Positions 37,805 through 46,976 of a DNA stretch of 64,000 nucleotides are shown here, piece after piece (within the stretch, counting starts at the first letter, position 1; the number at the start of each line of letters is the position of its first letter). The translations under genes were made by a program, and so were the position numbers. The stretch spans positions 82,491 through 146,490 of the forward strand of contig CAMBXO010000007.1 in the NCBI GenBank assembly GCA_945871915.1, given 5' to 3'. A model generated the notes under the pieces. The model did not search any database and was not told the DNA's origin. It saw nothing but the letters and a program-made list of their open reading frames with translations. This DNA is from Singulisphaera sp. GP187 (GTDB taxonomy: Bacteria; Planctomycetota; Phycisphaerae; Phycisphaerales; SM1A02).

Positions 37805-39192
37805 GGCGATACCTCCGTTGGAAGAATCCCCGCCGCTTTCGCAAGGGCCAATCGCGAGCCACGCCGTTCTCGTTCTAATTCGTTCATGTCAAGCATGATG
37901 TGGTTCAATGCATGTTCGGCATCGAGCACTTCGCGTCGGGAACTTTCGCCAACGTCATGCGAGGCTCGCGCCCTTGAAACCGTGTGGATGGATGGGGTGA
38001 GCAGGCGTTCTGCACTGACATCATGCATGGCTTGTGCAGCAATGGCCTTGGCCATAGCACTTCTCAATTCGGTGATGGCCGCTTGGCGAACCCGTTCGGA
38101 TTCGATCGCCGCTGTTTCAAATTCCGCCTCAGCTTTCGCAATGCGAGCCGTCCCATCATTGAAGATTGGCAGCTCGATGTTCGCAGCGATACTGACGGCT
38201 TCGGCACCCTCCATGTCGCGCTCATAACCCGCGCCGCCCTGAATGGAATTGGAACGGCTCTTGCGTGCAAGTTCTAATGTGGCCGCAGCTGCGTTGACAC
38301 GGGACTCCGCTGCACGAACATCCAGTCGCGAGGAAGCCAAGAGTTCCAAGAGTTTTTGTTCACCCGTGAGTGGTGCGTGGATGGCAACATGTGCGGAGGG
38401 ATCCGGTTCACCCAATTGCCATTGATTCGGCGACTCGGCTCGACCAAGGAGCGACATGCAGACCAGCCTCGCTGCAATGCGAGATTCTTCGGCGCGTGCG
38501 AGTCGATGGTGCGCATCCACCAGTTCGGCGTGCGCTTCCGCCACCGCATCTGCAGTCGACTCACCGGCCTCGAACCGGCTCTGGGCTACCGAAAACAGTC
38601 GCTCGGTGAGATCCAGATCGTGTGCCGCCAATTCAGTTTCCTTGGTCCGCAAGGCAATGTCATGCCACGCAACTCTTGTTTCGGTTGCAAGTGCAATGGC
38701 CCCAGCACCCAGCGACAGCAAAGCGGCTTGATAGTTCTCTCTGGCGGCCTCGCTGCGAATGGGTTGCTTCCACAATTCGTCAATCTGCACCATGAGCATC
38801 GCGAATAACGGAACCGCACTCATGGAATCAAGCGGTACGCCAGTGGTCAGATTCACGATCGGATTCTGCGGCAAAGAAAGATCGATCGCCTCGGCTCGCA
38901 TGGCGTTGGTCTCCGAAATCATTTTCGCCATGACAGGGCTTGCGTTGAGCGCCATGGTTACGGCCTCGACTTCGCTCAAGGGGTCAGGAATCGGAAGGGC
39001 GACCGCGTTGCGCAGAGCCACGGCATCCGGAGCGGGCACACCCTCGGTGGTCCATGCAGGCGAAATGCCTGTTTGGCGAGCAATGTCCGGGCCTATCGAA
39101 GCAGGCTGTTGAAAGGTTGGTGTGGCACATCCAGAAACAAGCGTAAGAGCGAGCGCTCCTGCGCCCAGCGAACCCAAGTAAGAATTGTTCAT
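37801..39192 (-). CDS. TolC-family outer-membrane efflux lipoprotein
   Basis: 463 residues. Lipoprotein signal with LTLVSGC near residue 22, followed by two repeats of long amphipathic helices typical of TolC/OEP proteins. The ATG at 39192 has GGAG 7 bases upstream; a TTG two codons earlier is less likely. It should form the outer-membrane channel for the ABC export system encoded below it. 4-base overlap with the adaptor gene. Confidence 0.88.
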   Translation of the reverse strand: MNNSYLGSLGAGALALTLVSGCATPTFQQPASIGPDIARQTGISPAWTTEGVPAPDAVALRNAVALPIPDPLSEVEAVTMALNASPVMAKMISETNAMRAEAIDLSLPQNPIVNLTTGVPLDSMSAVPLFAMLMVQIDELWKQPIRSEAARENYQAALLSLGAGAIALATETRVAWHDIALRTKETELAAHDLDLTERLFSVAQSRFEAGESTADAVAEAHAELVDAHHRLARAEESRIAARLVCMSLLGRAESPNQWQLGEPDPSAHVAIHAPLTGEQKLLELLASSRLDVRAAESRVNAAAATLELARKSRSNSIQGGAGYERDMEGAEAVSIAANIELPIFNDGTARIAKAEAEFETAAIESERVRQAAITELRSAMAKAIAAQAMHDVSAERLLTPSIHTVSRARASHDVGESSRREVLDAEHALNHIMLDMNELERERRGSRLALAKAAGILPTEVSP

Positions 39193-39260
39193 TGTCAAAC
39201 TCCAATCATCACGAGGAAAATGCGCAGGAACGTCCTGTGCAATTCAATCGGGATTGAAGT

Positions 39261-39716
39261 TCAAACGAGCCAAATCGAAAGTCGCGAGCACCGGTCCAGT
39301 GCGGAGCGTGGCGGTCCCGGCGGATCACCTTCTCGTAAAGAGAGTGTGGGTTGTTCCTTTGCGGGAATCCATGTCGATGCTGCAGCGATCGTGGGCGGAA
39401 GGATGCAGGGTGCAGTGCACCACGCAATGGCGATTTGCGTTGGAAGGGGTCCCTTGGTGACGCAGCAGCCACAATCGTCACAAGGTGATGGTGACAGCGG
39501 ACGGTCATCGTCGCAGGATTGACTGGCCTCGTTGCAGGTGAGTTGAATGTCTTGCTCGCAGCAGCCGCGCTGTTCTGTCTCGTTGGTCGCGACACTTGCA
39601 CACTTGTCTTCACAGCATGTCATGCGCGCAAGCAACATGAGGGACAACTGGCATTGGCAGATGGGCATCCACACGGCGGCCATCAAGGTGATCAAGAATC
39701 GTGAATTCCGAGTCAT
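39261..39716 (-). CDS. Cysteine-rich secreted protein of unknown function
   Basis: 151 residues from the ATG at 39716. A Sec signal (FLITLMAAVWMPICQC) is followed by a segment with many paired cysteines (CCEDKC, RGCCEQ, CDDCGCC) within about 60 residues, then a Pro-rich tail. Such clusters bind soft metals or form disulfides; no family was recognised. It precedes the TolC-type gene by 68 bases and appears to be the first gene of the export operon. The frame continues upstream to 39836 but that part crosses the putative operator. Confidence 0.65.
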   Translation of the reverse strand: MTRNSRFLITLMAAVWMPICQCQLSLMLLARMTCCEDKCASVATNETEQRGCCEQDIQLTCNEASQSCDDDRPLSPSPCDDCGCCVTKGPLPTQIAIAWCTAPCILPPTIAAASTWIPAKEQPTLSLREGDPPGPPRSALDRCSRLSIWLV

Positions 39717-39789
39717 CGTGGTTCGTCGAGAGTACCATTCGATCACGCCTCTGCCAATGCGTGTTTGAAAAACAGGGAGAATCGATTGG

Positions 39790-39819
39790 ATCGTTCGCTC
39801 ATCGATGAGAATGAACGAT
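39790..39819. promoter_or_regulatory. Inverted repeat upstream of the Cys-rich export operon
   Basis: ATCGTTC (39790-39796) and GAACGAT (39813-39819) are perfect arms, and the middle contains the palindrome CTCATCGATGAG. It lies 74 bases upstream of the Cys-rich gene start, a position suited to an operator. No regulator gene is adjacent. Confidence 0.45.
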
Positions 39820-39877
39820 GTTTTCGGACCCTTCACCGCCTACGAATCCGGCTGCTCGAGCGCACACACGGGTGCGA

Positions 39878-40480
39878 TCACGGGCGACCCTTCGTCACAC
39901 GCGACGATTTGGCTTTGCGATTGACGCTCCGTCTGGAGTCCGATGCAGGTGGTCCATCGCTCGCATGTTCATCGGCAAGAAAGTGCCCGCTGCGTCCGCC
40001 AGATTTTTCAAGGAGGCGCACACCGTGAATGGTCATGGTCTTGTCGATTGACTTTCCCATGTCGATGACGGTGAGTGCCGCAATCGACACCGCAAGCAAA
40101 GCTTCCATCTCGACGCCAGTTCGCGCTGTGACATGGACCTCGGCTCGCACATACACATACCCCGGTCGAAGTTCAGCGTGCACATGGACTGAGTCCAACG
40201 GGAGCGAATGACATAACGGAATGAGTTCGTCGGTGCGCTTGGCTGCTTGAATTCCTGCAAGCCGAGCGACTTCAAGAATGTTGCCTTTGTGAAGCGAGTT
40301 GTCAGCGATGCGTTGCGCCAGTGCTGGTGAAACGGAGATTCGGCCTTCAGCAACTGCTCGACGCGCAGTGATCGGCTTGGAACCAACATCCACCATCGTC
40401 GCTCGCCCTCGTGAATCCATGTGAGTCAAGGTGCCAGGTCGTGCTGTATGGCGTGGTGTCGTGCGGGGATTCCGTGGCAT
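39878..40480 (-). CDS. moaC: Cyclic pyranopterin monophosphate synthase MoaC
   Basis: 200 residues. LTHMD...GRATMVDVG at the start, IPLCHSLPL in the centre, GVEMEALLAVSIAALTVIDM and KSIDK near residue 140, and the KSGGRSG block: all diagnostic of MoaC. It converts the MoaA product to cyclic pyranopterin monophosphate in molybdenum cofactor synthesis. The C-terminal tail of about 35 Arg/Ser/Lys-rich residues is longer than usual. Divergent from moaD-moaE. MoaA is not in the window. Confidence 0.94.
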   Translation of the reverse strand: MPRNPRTTPRHTARPGTLTHMDSRGRATMVDVGSKPITARRAVAEGRISVSPALAQRIADNSLHKGNILEVARLAGIQAAKRTDELIPLCHSLPLDSVHVHAELRPGYVYVRAEVHVTARTGVEMEALLAVSIAALTVIDMGKSIDKTMTIHGVRLLEKSGGRSGHFLADEHASDGPPASDSRRSVNRKAKSSRVTKGRP

Positions 40481-40572
40481 GGTGAGAGGTTTGGAATACG
40501 AGGTGGATACAGGCAGTCTTGCGGTACCGTGGAAACTGCAAGTTGCAGAGGTCAGATGATACGCTCGAAGAA

Positions 40573-40818
40573 ATGGTGATTCGAATTCGAATCTTCGGCG
40601 CCTTGGCCAAACAACTTGACGCTCGAGACATTCAGGTCGATGTTGCAGAGCCGGTGTCCGTCCGGGCGGTCAATCAGGCCCTTGCAGCTAAATACCCATC
40701 ACAGAGTGCTTTTTTTTCTGGAGCTCGCCTCGCAGTCAACCATGCCTTCGGGCGAGCAGACACGCCCATTGGATGCACAGATGAGGTCGCTCTGATTGAA
40801 TTGGTTGGTGGCGGGTGA
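40573..40818 (+). CDS. moaD: Molybdopterin synthase sulfur-carrier subunit MoaD
   Basis: 81 residues, beta-grasp fold pattern (VIRIRIFGALAKQL at the start), ending in the GG dipeptide (ELVGGG) that carries the thiocarboxylate. The ATG at 40573 fits the family length; the frame is open to 40519. Overlaps moaE by 4 bases (GTGA). Confidence 0.9.
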   Translation: MVIRIRIFGALAKQLDARDIQVDVAEPVSVRAVNQALAAKYPSQSAFFSGARLAVNHAFGRADTPIGCTDEVALIELVGGG

Positions 40819-41201
40819 ATGTTGCGGTGTGCATCGTTTCCGGTGCAGTGGCCGACACCAATTCCGTGCGGCCGCAATCCATGCAGCAAGGTGCCACGCT
40901 TGTGTTCGAAGGCATGGTTCGCGATGAGGAGGGCGGTCGACCCATTCGAGCATTGAACTATGAGGTCTACGATCCAATGGCTTCGCGCATGCTGACAGAA
41001 TTGGCCCAGCAAACACTCGTTCGGCATGAACTCCTTGCACTCACTGTTGAACACAGCCAGGGAGAAGTCGCTGTGGGGAGGCGATCGTTTCGTCTTACCG
41101 TGCATGCCAAGCATCGGAAAGAGTCGCTCGCTGCAGCAACGGAATTCATCGATCGGATGAAACAGGATGTCCCGATCTGGAAAACGCCACTCTATGGGTG
41201 A
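40815..41201 (+). CDS. moaE: Molybdopterin synthase catalytic subunit MoaE
   Basis: 128 residues. VFEGMVRDEEGGRPIRALNYE at the start, the HSQGEVAVG block near residue 77, HRKESLAAATEFIDRMKQDVPIWK with the active-site-type Lys at the end. With MoaD it makes molybdopterin for xanthine dehydrogenase. The usual HRIG-type block reads HSQG here. Start GTG at 40815, coupled to moaD. Confidence 0.93.
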   Translation: MNVAVCIVSGAVADTNSVRPQSMQQGATLVFEGMVRDEEGGRPIRALNYEVYDPMASRMLTELAQQTLVRHELLALTVEHSQGEVAVGRRSFRLTVHAKHRKESLAAATEFIDRMKQDVPIWKTPLYG

Positions 41202-41279
41202 ATGCATCGTGCGGTCGCGCGCGCATCGGACGTCCGCTTCGATTGGCGAAGCGACTTCGAACCCAGCCTTCTACCGCCC

Positions 41280-42011
41280 ATGAGCGATTCCACAAATGTT
41301 TTCCTTTTGCTGCTCCTTGGGCTGACGGCCATGCTGTACGCCAGCGTTGGACATGGTGGAGCATCCGGCTACCTAGCCATCATGGCATTTCTTGGAGTGA
41401 GTGCGTCGGTTATGCGGCCGACCTCGCTCATGTTGAACGTTCTTGTTTCAACCCTTGCAACGATCGCCTTCATTCAGGCGAAATGTTTCCGATGGAATCT
41501 CTTGTGGCCATTCATTCTCTTGTCGATCCCTGGAGCGTTTCTTGGCGGTCGATGGTCGCTTGCACAAACCAGTTTTATGGCCATGGTTGGGCTCACATTG
41601 CTTGTCGCCGCTGTGAGAATGTTTCTGCCACAGCGTGACGAACCCACACGAAAACCACCGATTGTTTGCGCCATTCTCTCCGGCGGATTGATCGGAGTGT
41701 TCTCCGGCCTTGTTGGTGTTGGCGGCGGCATCATCTTGACACCGCTGATCATTCTCTTTCGATGGGCCACTCCAAGCCAAGCCGCAGCCGTTTCAGCGCC
41801 ATTCATCTTGTTGAATTCACTAGCGGCAATAGGTGGCCTTGCCACACAGGGGTTTGGCGTTCCACCATGGTTGCCAGCAGCGTGTCTTTCGGTTGTCATC
41901 GGTGGATGGATTGGAGCCAAGTGGAGTACGCGACATGCAACACCGGAAAGCCTTCGCAGAATTCTTGGCGTCATTCTGATCATCGCGTCCGTGAAGTGTT
42001 TCGTGTTGTAA
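41280..42011 (+). CDS. TauE/SafE family membrane carrier
   Basis: 243 residues with about seven or eight hydrophobic segments and two copies of the family's glycine signature (SVGHGGASGYLA near residue 21 and GLVGVGGGIILTPL near 143). The family exports sulfite, sulfonates or related anions. Its place after moaDE hints at a link to sulfur or molybdenum metabolism, but the substrate is not known. The frame is open from the end of moaE (41202); the ATG at 41280 was chosen because hydrophobic sequence begins soon after. Confidence 0.82.
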   Translation: MSDSTNVFLLLLLGLTAMLYASVGHGGASGYLAIMAFLGVSASVMRPTSLMLNVLVSTLATIAFIQAKCFRWNLLWPFILLSIPGAFLGGRWSLAQTSFMAMVGLTLLVAAVRMFLPQRDEPTRKPPIVCAILSGGLIGVFSGLVGVGGGIILTPLIILFRWATPSQAAAVSAPFILLNSLAAIGGLATQGFGVPPWLPAACLSVVIGGWIGAKWSTRHATPESLRRILGVILIIASVKCFVL

Positions 42012-42111
42012 TGCCAGGTGCCATGGCTTACCGCACACGGGCGAGCAGGGATTATGATGATTTGCAAGGCGTTCGTTGCATGGCGGCGATCACCACAGCA
42101 CGCAGAGCATG

Positions 42112-44223
42112 ATGAATTCTCCCTTGCATTCCAACGAAAGTCCGCGTGATGTGTGGGCACTTCTGAAGTCGGACTTATTGCCGAGTGGCGAACGCTGGCA
42201 TCAGGCAATCAAAATTTCCGTCGCAGGCATGCTGATCGTGGCAGTGCAGATGACCCTGCGTTACGAAATTCTGTACCCAGCCATGACAACACTGCTCATT
42301 GTGACTGAGGCAAGGGGATTCAGCACCTTCACGCGATTCGTGCTCAATTTCGTCGGGGCCACGTTTGGATGTGCCGCGGCAGTGGCTTTGACCGCGTTGT
42401 TTATTCAACAGCCCATGCTGCTGCTACCCGTGATGTGGGGGTACATCATCGCCGTCATGTATTTCATGGGTTCGAGTCGTTATCGCAGTTCACTCTTCAT
42501 GGCGGGGTATCCATTTATTGTGATCACGTTCATGTCGTTCTTTGACAAGGAAAGTGCCGAGCACATCGCGATCATGGTTTACAAATCTGTGATCACAGGT
42601 CTGGCGTGTGCCGCGCTTGTGATGGTTTTTCTCTGGCCCCTTACTCCATTGCAGGCCATTCGCAAACGGCTGCGCCGGGGGTTGTTGAGATCGCAGAAAC
42701 TCCTGCGGCAGATCATCGACGACCTCTCTGGTGGCGCGCGCATGGATGTCCGAACGATCATTCCGACATACGACCGAATGAGCACGCCAGAGTTGCTTCG
42801 TCTGCTGGATCAAGCCCAGACTGACTTCTCATTTGATGATTGCGTGCGGGAACACTTAGAGTCCGTGATCCTCTTTGAGAGTCGGTGGTCCGCACGAATG
42901 GCCATCACGGCTGCCTCGATTTCAGAGCATCGAAATCAACCACCGCAAAACGCCTTGAACACACTGCAGGCATGTGTGCAAGGCATCGATCGCTTGATCG
43001 AGCAGCTTGAGAGTCCGGATCCTAAGGCGCGTCTCCAACCACCGTCCGTTGCGCCTGCCGATTGCCCTGAGTGGCTTCTCCCATTGCTTGAAATTGCAGA
43101 CGAGGAACCGCGGATCCTTTCGGCGATTGGAGCATGTGCGGCGATCAATGAACAACCGGATGTTGTGACGAAAACTTTGCGCAACCTGAAGGCATCGCTC
43201 CCAACCCTGTTTCGCCAACCATTCTGGCCACTCAATATTGTCGCCTTGAAACATGCAACCAAGTGCTCGAGTGCCATCATGATCTGCGCCTTGTTTTGCA
43301 TTACTTTGAACTGGGACAAAGGCATCGGCTGTGTCGAAACGGTGATGCTGGTTGCGCAAGCAACATTTGGCGGCACGCTGCTGATCGGTGGTTTGCGATT
43401 GGTGGGGCTTGTGACGGGCTTTCTCCTTTCGATTGCCGCGGTCATCTTTGTAATCCCGACGATCTCCACGCTGCCTGGCATCATGGGTCTCTTTGGTGTG
43501 CTTCTGCTCGTCGCGGGTTATGGCATGCACGGCTCGCCAAGGGTGAGCACCCCAGCGCTGCAAACCATGATTGTGTTCGACTTTGCTTTGCTTCAGTGGA
43601 CGCGACCGGACATCAGTCTGTATCCCACGATGAACTTTTCACTTGCGGTCGGTATGGGCGTGTTTGTGACCTTTATGGTCTATCGATTTCTCTGGCCTGT
43701 GCGTGCGGGTGACCAATTGGCACCGTGCCTTGCGAGCATGCTTGCAGTGGTGGCAAAGGTGATTGACTCCGCAACACGTCAACCCGTGTCAAAGCGAACC
43801 ATGGACGAAGCTCAACTACGGGTCACCAACCTTAATGCAGAGTTCATGGACTATCACAACAATCTTCCGTTGGAGTCGCATGTGCCGCTTGAAGTCTTCG
43901 AAACACAAGTGCAGGCAGTCACGATTATTGGAGAGTTCTGCGACAACACGCTGCGCACGCTTCAATCAAGAGTTGCCGGCATCTCGATGGCACCCGAAGC
44001 AATCGCTGCGAGTGAAGTGCATGCCAAAAATATTGATCAATGCATATGCATGCTTCGGGGAGAGCCCCAACAACAGTGGTTGCCACTCCCGCATGCGGGT
44101 CGTTCTCCGTGGGGCGAGTGGCTTCAGAGCAACAGCGAGAATCAACTACGCGAAGTGCAACGTGTTATTCGTGATTTCAAGGACGTGCCGCAAGGTGTTC
44201 CGACGCTGCTTGGATTGGCGTAA
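42112..44223 (+). CDS. FUSC-family (fusaric acid resistance-like) inner-membrane transporter
   Basis: About 703 residues with two membrane blocks (roughly residues 35-190 and 385-540) separated by a cytoplasmic region, the two-half FUSC layout of AaeB-type exporters of aromatic acids. The partner proteins usually encoded with it, a YtcA/AaeX-type small protein and an HlyD-type adaptor, lie just downstream but on the opposite strand. The start is either of the paired ATGs at 42109 and 42112. Confidence 0.82.
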   Translation: MNSPLHSNESPRDVWALLKSDLLPSGERWHQAIKISVAGMLIVAVQMTLRYEILYPAMTTLLIVTEARGFSTFTRFVLNFVGATFGCAAAVALTALFIQQPMLLLPVMWGYIIAVMYFMGSSRYRSSLFMAGYPFIVITFMSFFDKESAEHIAIMVYKSVITGLACAALVMVFLWPLTPLQAIRKRLRRGLLRSQKLLRQIIDDLSGGARMDVRTIIPTYDRMSTPELLRLLDQAQTDFSFDDCVREHLESVILFESRWSARMAITAASISEHRNQPPQNALNTLQACVQGIDRLIEQLESPDPKARLQPPSVAPADCPEWLLPLLEIADEEPRILSAIGACAAINEQPDVVTKTLRNLKASLPTLFRQPFWPLNIVALKHATKCSSAIMICALFCITLNWDKGIGCVETVMLVAQATFGGTLLIGGLRLVGLVTGFLLSIAAVIFVIPTISTLPGIMGLFGVLLLVAGYGMHGSPRVSTPALQTMIVFDFALLQWTRPDISLYPTMNFSLAVGMGVFVTFMVYRFLWPVRAGDQLAPCLASMLAVVAKVIDSATRQPVSKRTMDEAQLRVTNLNAEFMDYHNNLPLESHVPLEVFETQVQAVTIIGEFCDNTLRTLQSRVAGISMAPEAIAASEVHAKNIDQCICMLRGEPQQQWLPLPHAGRSPWGEWLQSNSENQLREVQRVIRDFKDVPQGVPTLLGLA

Positions 44224-44231
44224 GGCTCTCA

Positions 44232-45386
44232 TCATGCTTCGCCACCGCGCCCGGGAGAGGGCGGGGTGGCAGCAGGTGGAATTGCCAGCGTGTCGAGCCA
44301 AAGTTCAAGCGCATCAGGCAGAAGCGGTTTCAGCAAATCCGGAACGGCTCTGCGCCGGCGAGATTCCACAATGGCGGTCGCCGTCGCACCCATTCGGTAG
44401 GGCAAGTTCACTTCATCTGGTGTTGCATCCATCACAATGCGCACAGGAAAGCGTTGCGCCAATCGCACCCAATCCAAGGTTGGTGAAACGGTCGGCAAGA
44501 CTCCCATGCTTCCCTGATTCGGGTCGTACAGAGCCCATCCAATGCCTTGCACCACACCGTGAAATCGCGCACGCGGGTACGCCATCAGATACACCTCGAC
44601 CGCCATGCCGGGCTCAATGATTCGCAAATCCGTTTCCTGATAATTGGCCAGCAAATACCAATGGGAAGTGTCGACAAGGGCAAAGACTTCCGCGCCAATT
44701 TGTGCAAACTGCCCGACGGAAATATTGAAGTTGGTGACATACCCACCAACGGGCGACCGAACTTCGCAGTATCCGACATTGAGTTGCTTCTCCACAACTG
44801 TCGCGCGAGCCTTTTCTCGCCGCACATTCACATTACCCAGCTGTCCAAGATTGGCTCTCGCCTGAGAAGCCGCCGCCTTGGACTGTTGCACCACGGCTTC
44901 AGACGCTTTGACATTTCGCTGCGCGGCGTCGATTTGATCCGGTGTGACAAACTGCTTCTTCAGCAGCGGCTCGATGCGAGCCAAGTACTGCACGTTGTAC
45001 AAAGCCACGGCCTCTGCATTTTTCACATCTGCATCTCGCTGCCGAATGGCATCTTCGAGCCCCAGGATTTCAAGGTCGACGTATCCAAGGTTGGCCACGG
45101 CCACATCGAGCTCGGCTTGATACGGGCGAACATCGACTCGAAAAAGTAAATCGCCAACCTGCACCTTTTGATTGTCGACCACGGCAAGTTCCGTGATGTA
45201 TCCAGAAACATTGGCGGCAATGCCAACGATGTTGGCTCGCAGATAGGCATCATCCGTGCGTGGCCGAATGTCGAGTTCCCACCATGTGAGAAACGAAAGA
45301 CCGAGAGCTGAAACGATCATCGAGATTCCAAAGACTCGTCCGGCGATCCGCTGCAGTACGGGCGAGGCGGTTGTGGGTGGGATCAT
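44232..45386 (-). CDS. HlyD/EmrA-family adaptor protein
   Basis: 384 residues. One N-terminal helix (about 22-42), then DDAYLRANIVGIAANVSGYI, the usual start of EmrA/AaeA proteins, a coiled-coil hairpin and a second lipoyl half with the VNLPYRMGATATAIV beta region. The start at 45386 overlaps the ytcA stop by 4 bases (ATGA); the frame runs further upstream inside that gene. It likely works with the convergent FUSC transporter. Confidence 0.87.
   Translation of the reverse strand: MIPPTTASPVLQRIAGRVFGISMIVSALGLSFLTWWELDIRPRTDDAYLRANIVGIAANVSGYITELAVVDNQKVQVGDLLFRVDVRPYQAELDVAVANLGYVDLEILGLEDAIRQRDADVKNAEAVALYNVQYLARIEPLLKKQFVTPDQIDAAQRNVKASEAVVQQSKAAASQARANLGQLGNVNVRREKARATVVEKQLNVGYCEVRSPVGGYVTNFNISVGQFAQIGAEVFALVDTSHWYLLANYQETDLRIIEPGMAVEVYLMAYPRARFHGVVQGIGWALYDPNQGSMGVLPTVSPTLDWVRLAQRFPVRIVMDATPDEVNLPYRMGATATAIVESRRRRAVPDLLKPLLPDALELWLDTLAIPPAATPPSPGRGGEA
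44242..44269. terminator. Possible hairpin between the convergent FUSC and HlyD genes
   Basis: CCACCGCGCC (44242-44251) and GGCGGGGTGG (44260-44269) form a GC-rich stem with one mismatch. It lies in the last codons of the HlyD gene and 19 bases after the FUSC stop. There is no T-run, so the role is uncertain. Confidence 0.3.
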
Positions 45387-45661
45387 CGGTGGTAAAACCC
45401 AAGCCAAAGGCCAAGTGTGCACGTGAGGTACACGCAGAAGTACACAAGGACCCGCGGGCCGATGAAGGGTTCGAGGCCCAAGCGGTACACGGTCCAGCGA
45501 ATTCCGCCCAGCATGAAGCCACCGCCCAGCATGCACAGAAGCCATGCCGGGAAAAACGCACCGTCTATTGAAAAAATCGGGTCGCATCCGGTCAGCAATG
45601 GAGTGAAGGCAAGAGCCGTAACGGCGAGGTGCCTCAGGCTTGATCGTGGTGCGGGTGGCAT
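45383..45661 (-). CDS. YtcA-family small lipoprotein
   Basis: 92 residues. Lipoprotein signal ending LLTGCDP (Cys near residue 26), then PIFSIDGAFFPAWLLCMLGG and a second helix (VLVYFCVYLTCTLGLWLGF). GAFFPAWL is the hallmark of YtcA proteins, which accompany FUSC/HlyD exporters. First gene of a pair with the HlyD gene. Confidence 0.85.
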   Translation of the reverse strand: MPPAPRSSLRHLAVTALAFTPLLTGCDPIFSIDGAFFPAWLLCMLGGGFMLGGIRWTVYRLGLEPFIGPRVLVYFCVYLTCTLGLWLGFYHR

Positions 45662-45803
45662 GCGGGGGAGGGCGACTTGGATTCAGGCTACAACCACTGG
45701 GTTCTTAGATTGGCGGGTGTTGGCCGGCACAAATCGGCAATGAAGGCCCATTTCTTTGATGCGTGGGTGAAACAAAAAAGTTGCTCAATTCCAAAAAATG
45801 AAT

Positions 45804-45932
45804 TTGCGTTCCTGTTTCTGAATCATAACGATGGTTTCAGGTCGACGTAGGCGACCCTGTGTTCCACTTCACGGTCTCACGATGGCGACCGAAGGTGCCT
45901 GAGACCACAAACATTTCTTGGAGATCAGAAAA
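45804..45932 (+). promoter_or_regulatory. Promoter-like boxes and structured leader, copy 1
   Basis: TTGCGT (45804-45809) and TAACGA (45826-45831) stand 16 bases apart, exactly as in copy 2, although the spacer differs. The transcript would then fold hairpin A, CAGGTCG/CGACCCTG around loop ACGTAGG (45838-45859), and hairpin B, GGTCTCA/TGAGACC (45873-45906) with an inner GGC-ACC/GGTGCC helix. TGTGTTCCACTTCAC between them is identical in both copies. The ribosome binding site TTGGAGA follows hairpin B. It resembles no riboswitch class that I recognise. Confidence 0.6.
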
Positions 45933-46784
45933 ATGAAAACGATGGATGAAGGTCGCCCAATTGGGCGATTCGCTGTTGCCCTGGCTGGATGGACGAGCCT
46001 GGCCTGTCTCTCACTTGCACTCGCGATGCCGGGTGAAGCACGAGGAACGAATCCGGTACTCATAGGTGTGGAAGATGTTCCACTGGCCATCGAAGCTGTT
46101 GACACAGAAGGGGTGGATGCGACGGAGAGTTCGTGGATTGAGGTCAACGAACTCACTGCCCAAGCCCTCTTTGATGCAAGATTGATTGAATTCATTGAAG
46201 TGGATGAACGTGGCAATGTGATGTATGCCATGGCAGTTGAAGATCAGGGCTCCGATGTCGTGATCGTTGTGGTGAGCGGCGGTGGCGGGCCAGTCATTAC
46301 ACCGATTGGGCAAAGAATTCCTGGCATTGCACCGGTGTATCCAGGCGGTTGCCCGGCCGGATGGGTTCGCGGGCCCGGACGAACATGCATCAACCGAGGC
46401 TGGCAGATTTATGACTACCCGCCAAAGTGGACCGTCACCAGCTGCACCGGGCCAGATTGGGCCGGGTATGTCACATGCGTGTACCAATTTCAGTTTGAGT
46501 TCATTCGACTCTCAGCAACGCCATGCAATCCACTTTGTGGGGCGCCACAAGTCTGTGTCGAATATGTGAATTACACGGCAACATGCACAAACCGGCGTGT
46601 ACCGATCGGGGAATGCGGAGACGATTGCAGTTGCTGCCCATCCACACCACTCGGACCGGGTTCGGGTGGTTGCGTTACACCGACCGTCCTTCCGCAGCAT
46701 CCAGGAATCTCTCCGGGATCACCTCTACCGGGGTTTACGGTGACGAAAGGCACCAGGTGCTACACCCCAGGAGCCGCATGGTGA
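45933..46784 (+). CDS. Secreted Cys-rich protein, paralogue 1 of a tandem pair
   Basis: 283 residues. The N-terminus MKTMDEGRPIGRFAVALAGW runs into a Sec signal ending near residue 38. A short domain with IEV...TAQALFDARLIEFIEVDERGNVMYA is shared with the next gene; after it comes a Gly-rich linker and a unique Cys-rich domain of about 150 residues (16 or so cysteines, CGDDCSCC near residue 233). Probably extracellular and disulfide-bonded; function unknown. The start at 45933 has GGAG 9 bases upstream. Followed by a strong terminator. Confidence 0.72.
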   Translation: MKTMDEGRPIGRFAVALAGWTSLACLSLALAMPGEARGTNPVLIGVEDVPLAIEAVDTEGVDATESSWIEVNELTAQALFDARLIEFIEVDERGNVMYAMAVEDQGSDVVIVVVSGGGGPVITPIGQRIPGIAPVYPGGCPAGWVRGPGRTCINRGWQIYDYPPKWTVTSCTGPDWAGYVTCVYQFQFEFIRLSATPCNPLCGAPQVCVEYVNYTATCTNRRVPIGECGDDCSCCPSTPLGPGSGGCVTPTVLPQHPGISPGSPLPGFTVTKGTRCYTPGAAW

Positions 46785-46836
46785 TGTTGCGATCGATCGA
46801 TACGAAAATTTGAAACAACAAGATCCCCCCCTGTCA

Positions 46837-46881
46837 CCCGTCCCACGAGCGCCCGCGCTGGTGGGATGGGTTTTATTTTTT
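46837..46881 (+). terminator. Rho-independent terminator after paralogue 1
   Basis: CCCGTCCCAC (46837-46846) pairs with GTGGGATGGG (46861-46870), with an inner AGCG/CGCT helix, followed by TTTTATTTTTT. It separates the two paralogous genes into independent transcripts. The 315-base gap between the genes otherwise holds only the second leader. Confidence 0.88.
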
Positions 46882-46976
46882 CAATTGGATTACACGGTTC
46901 ATGGGCGCGCGCGAGCGAATGAAATCGTCGTGAGTCAAATTGAAAACCACAATCGATGCAAAAACAAAAATAGAAT

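Noticed and set aside
40481..40572. Possible Moco riboswitch between moaC and moaD
   Set aside because: The 92-base gap is too short for the class and I see only a small CTGCAAGTTGCAG hairpin.
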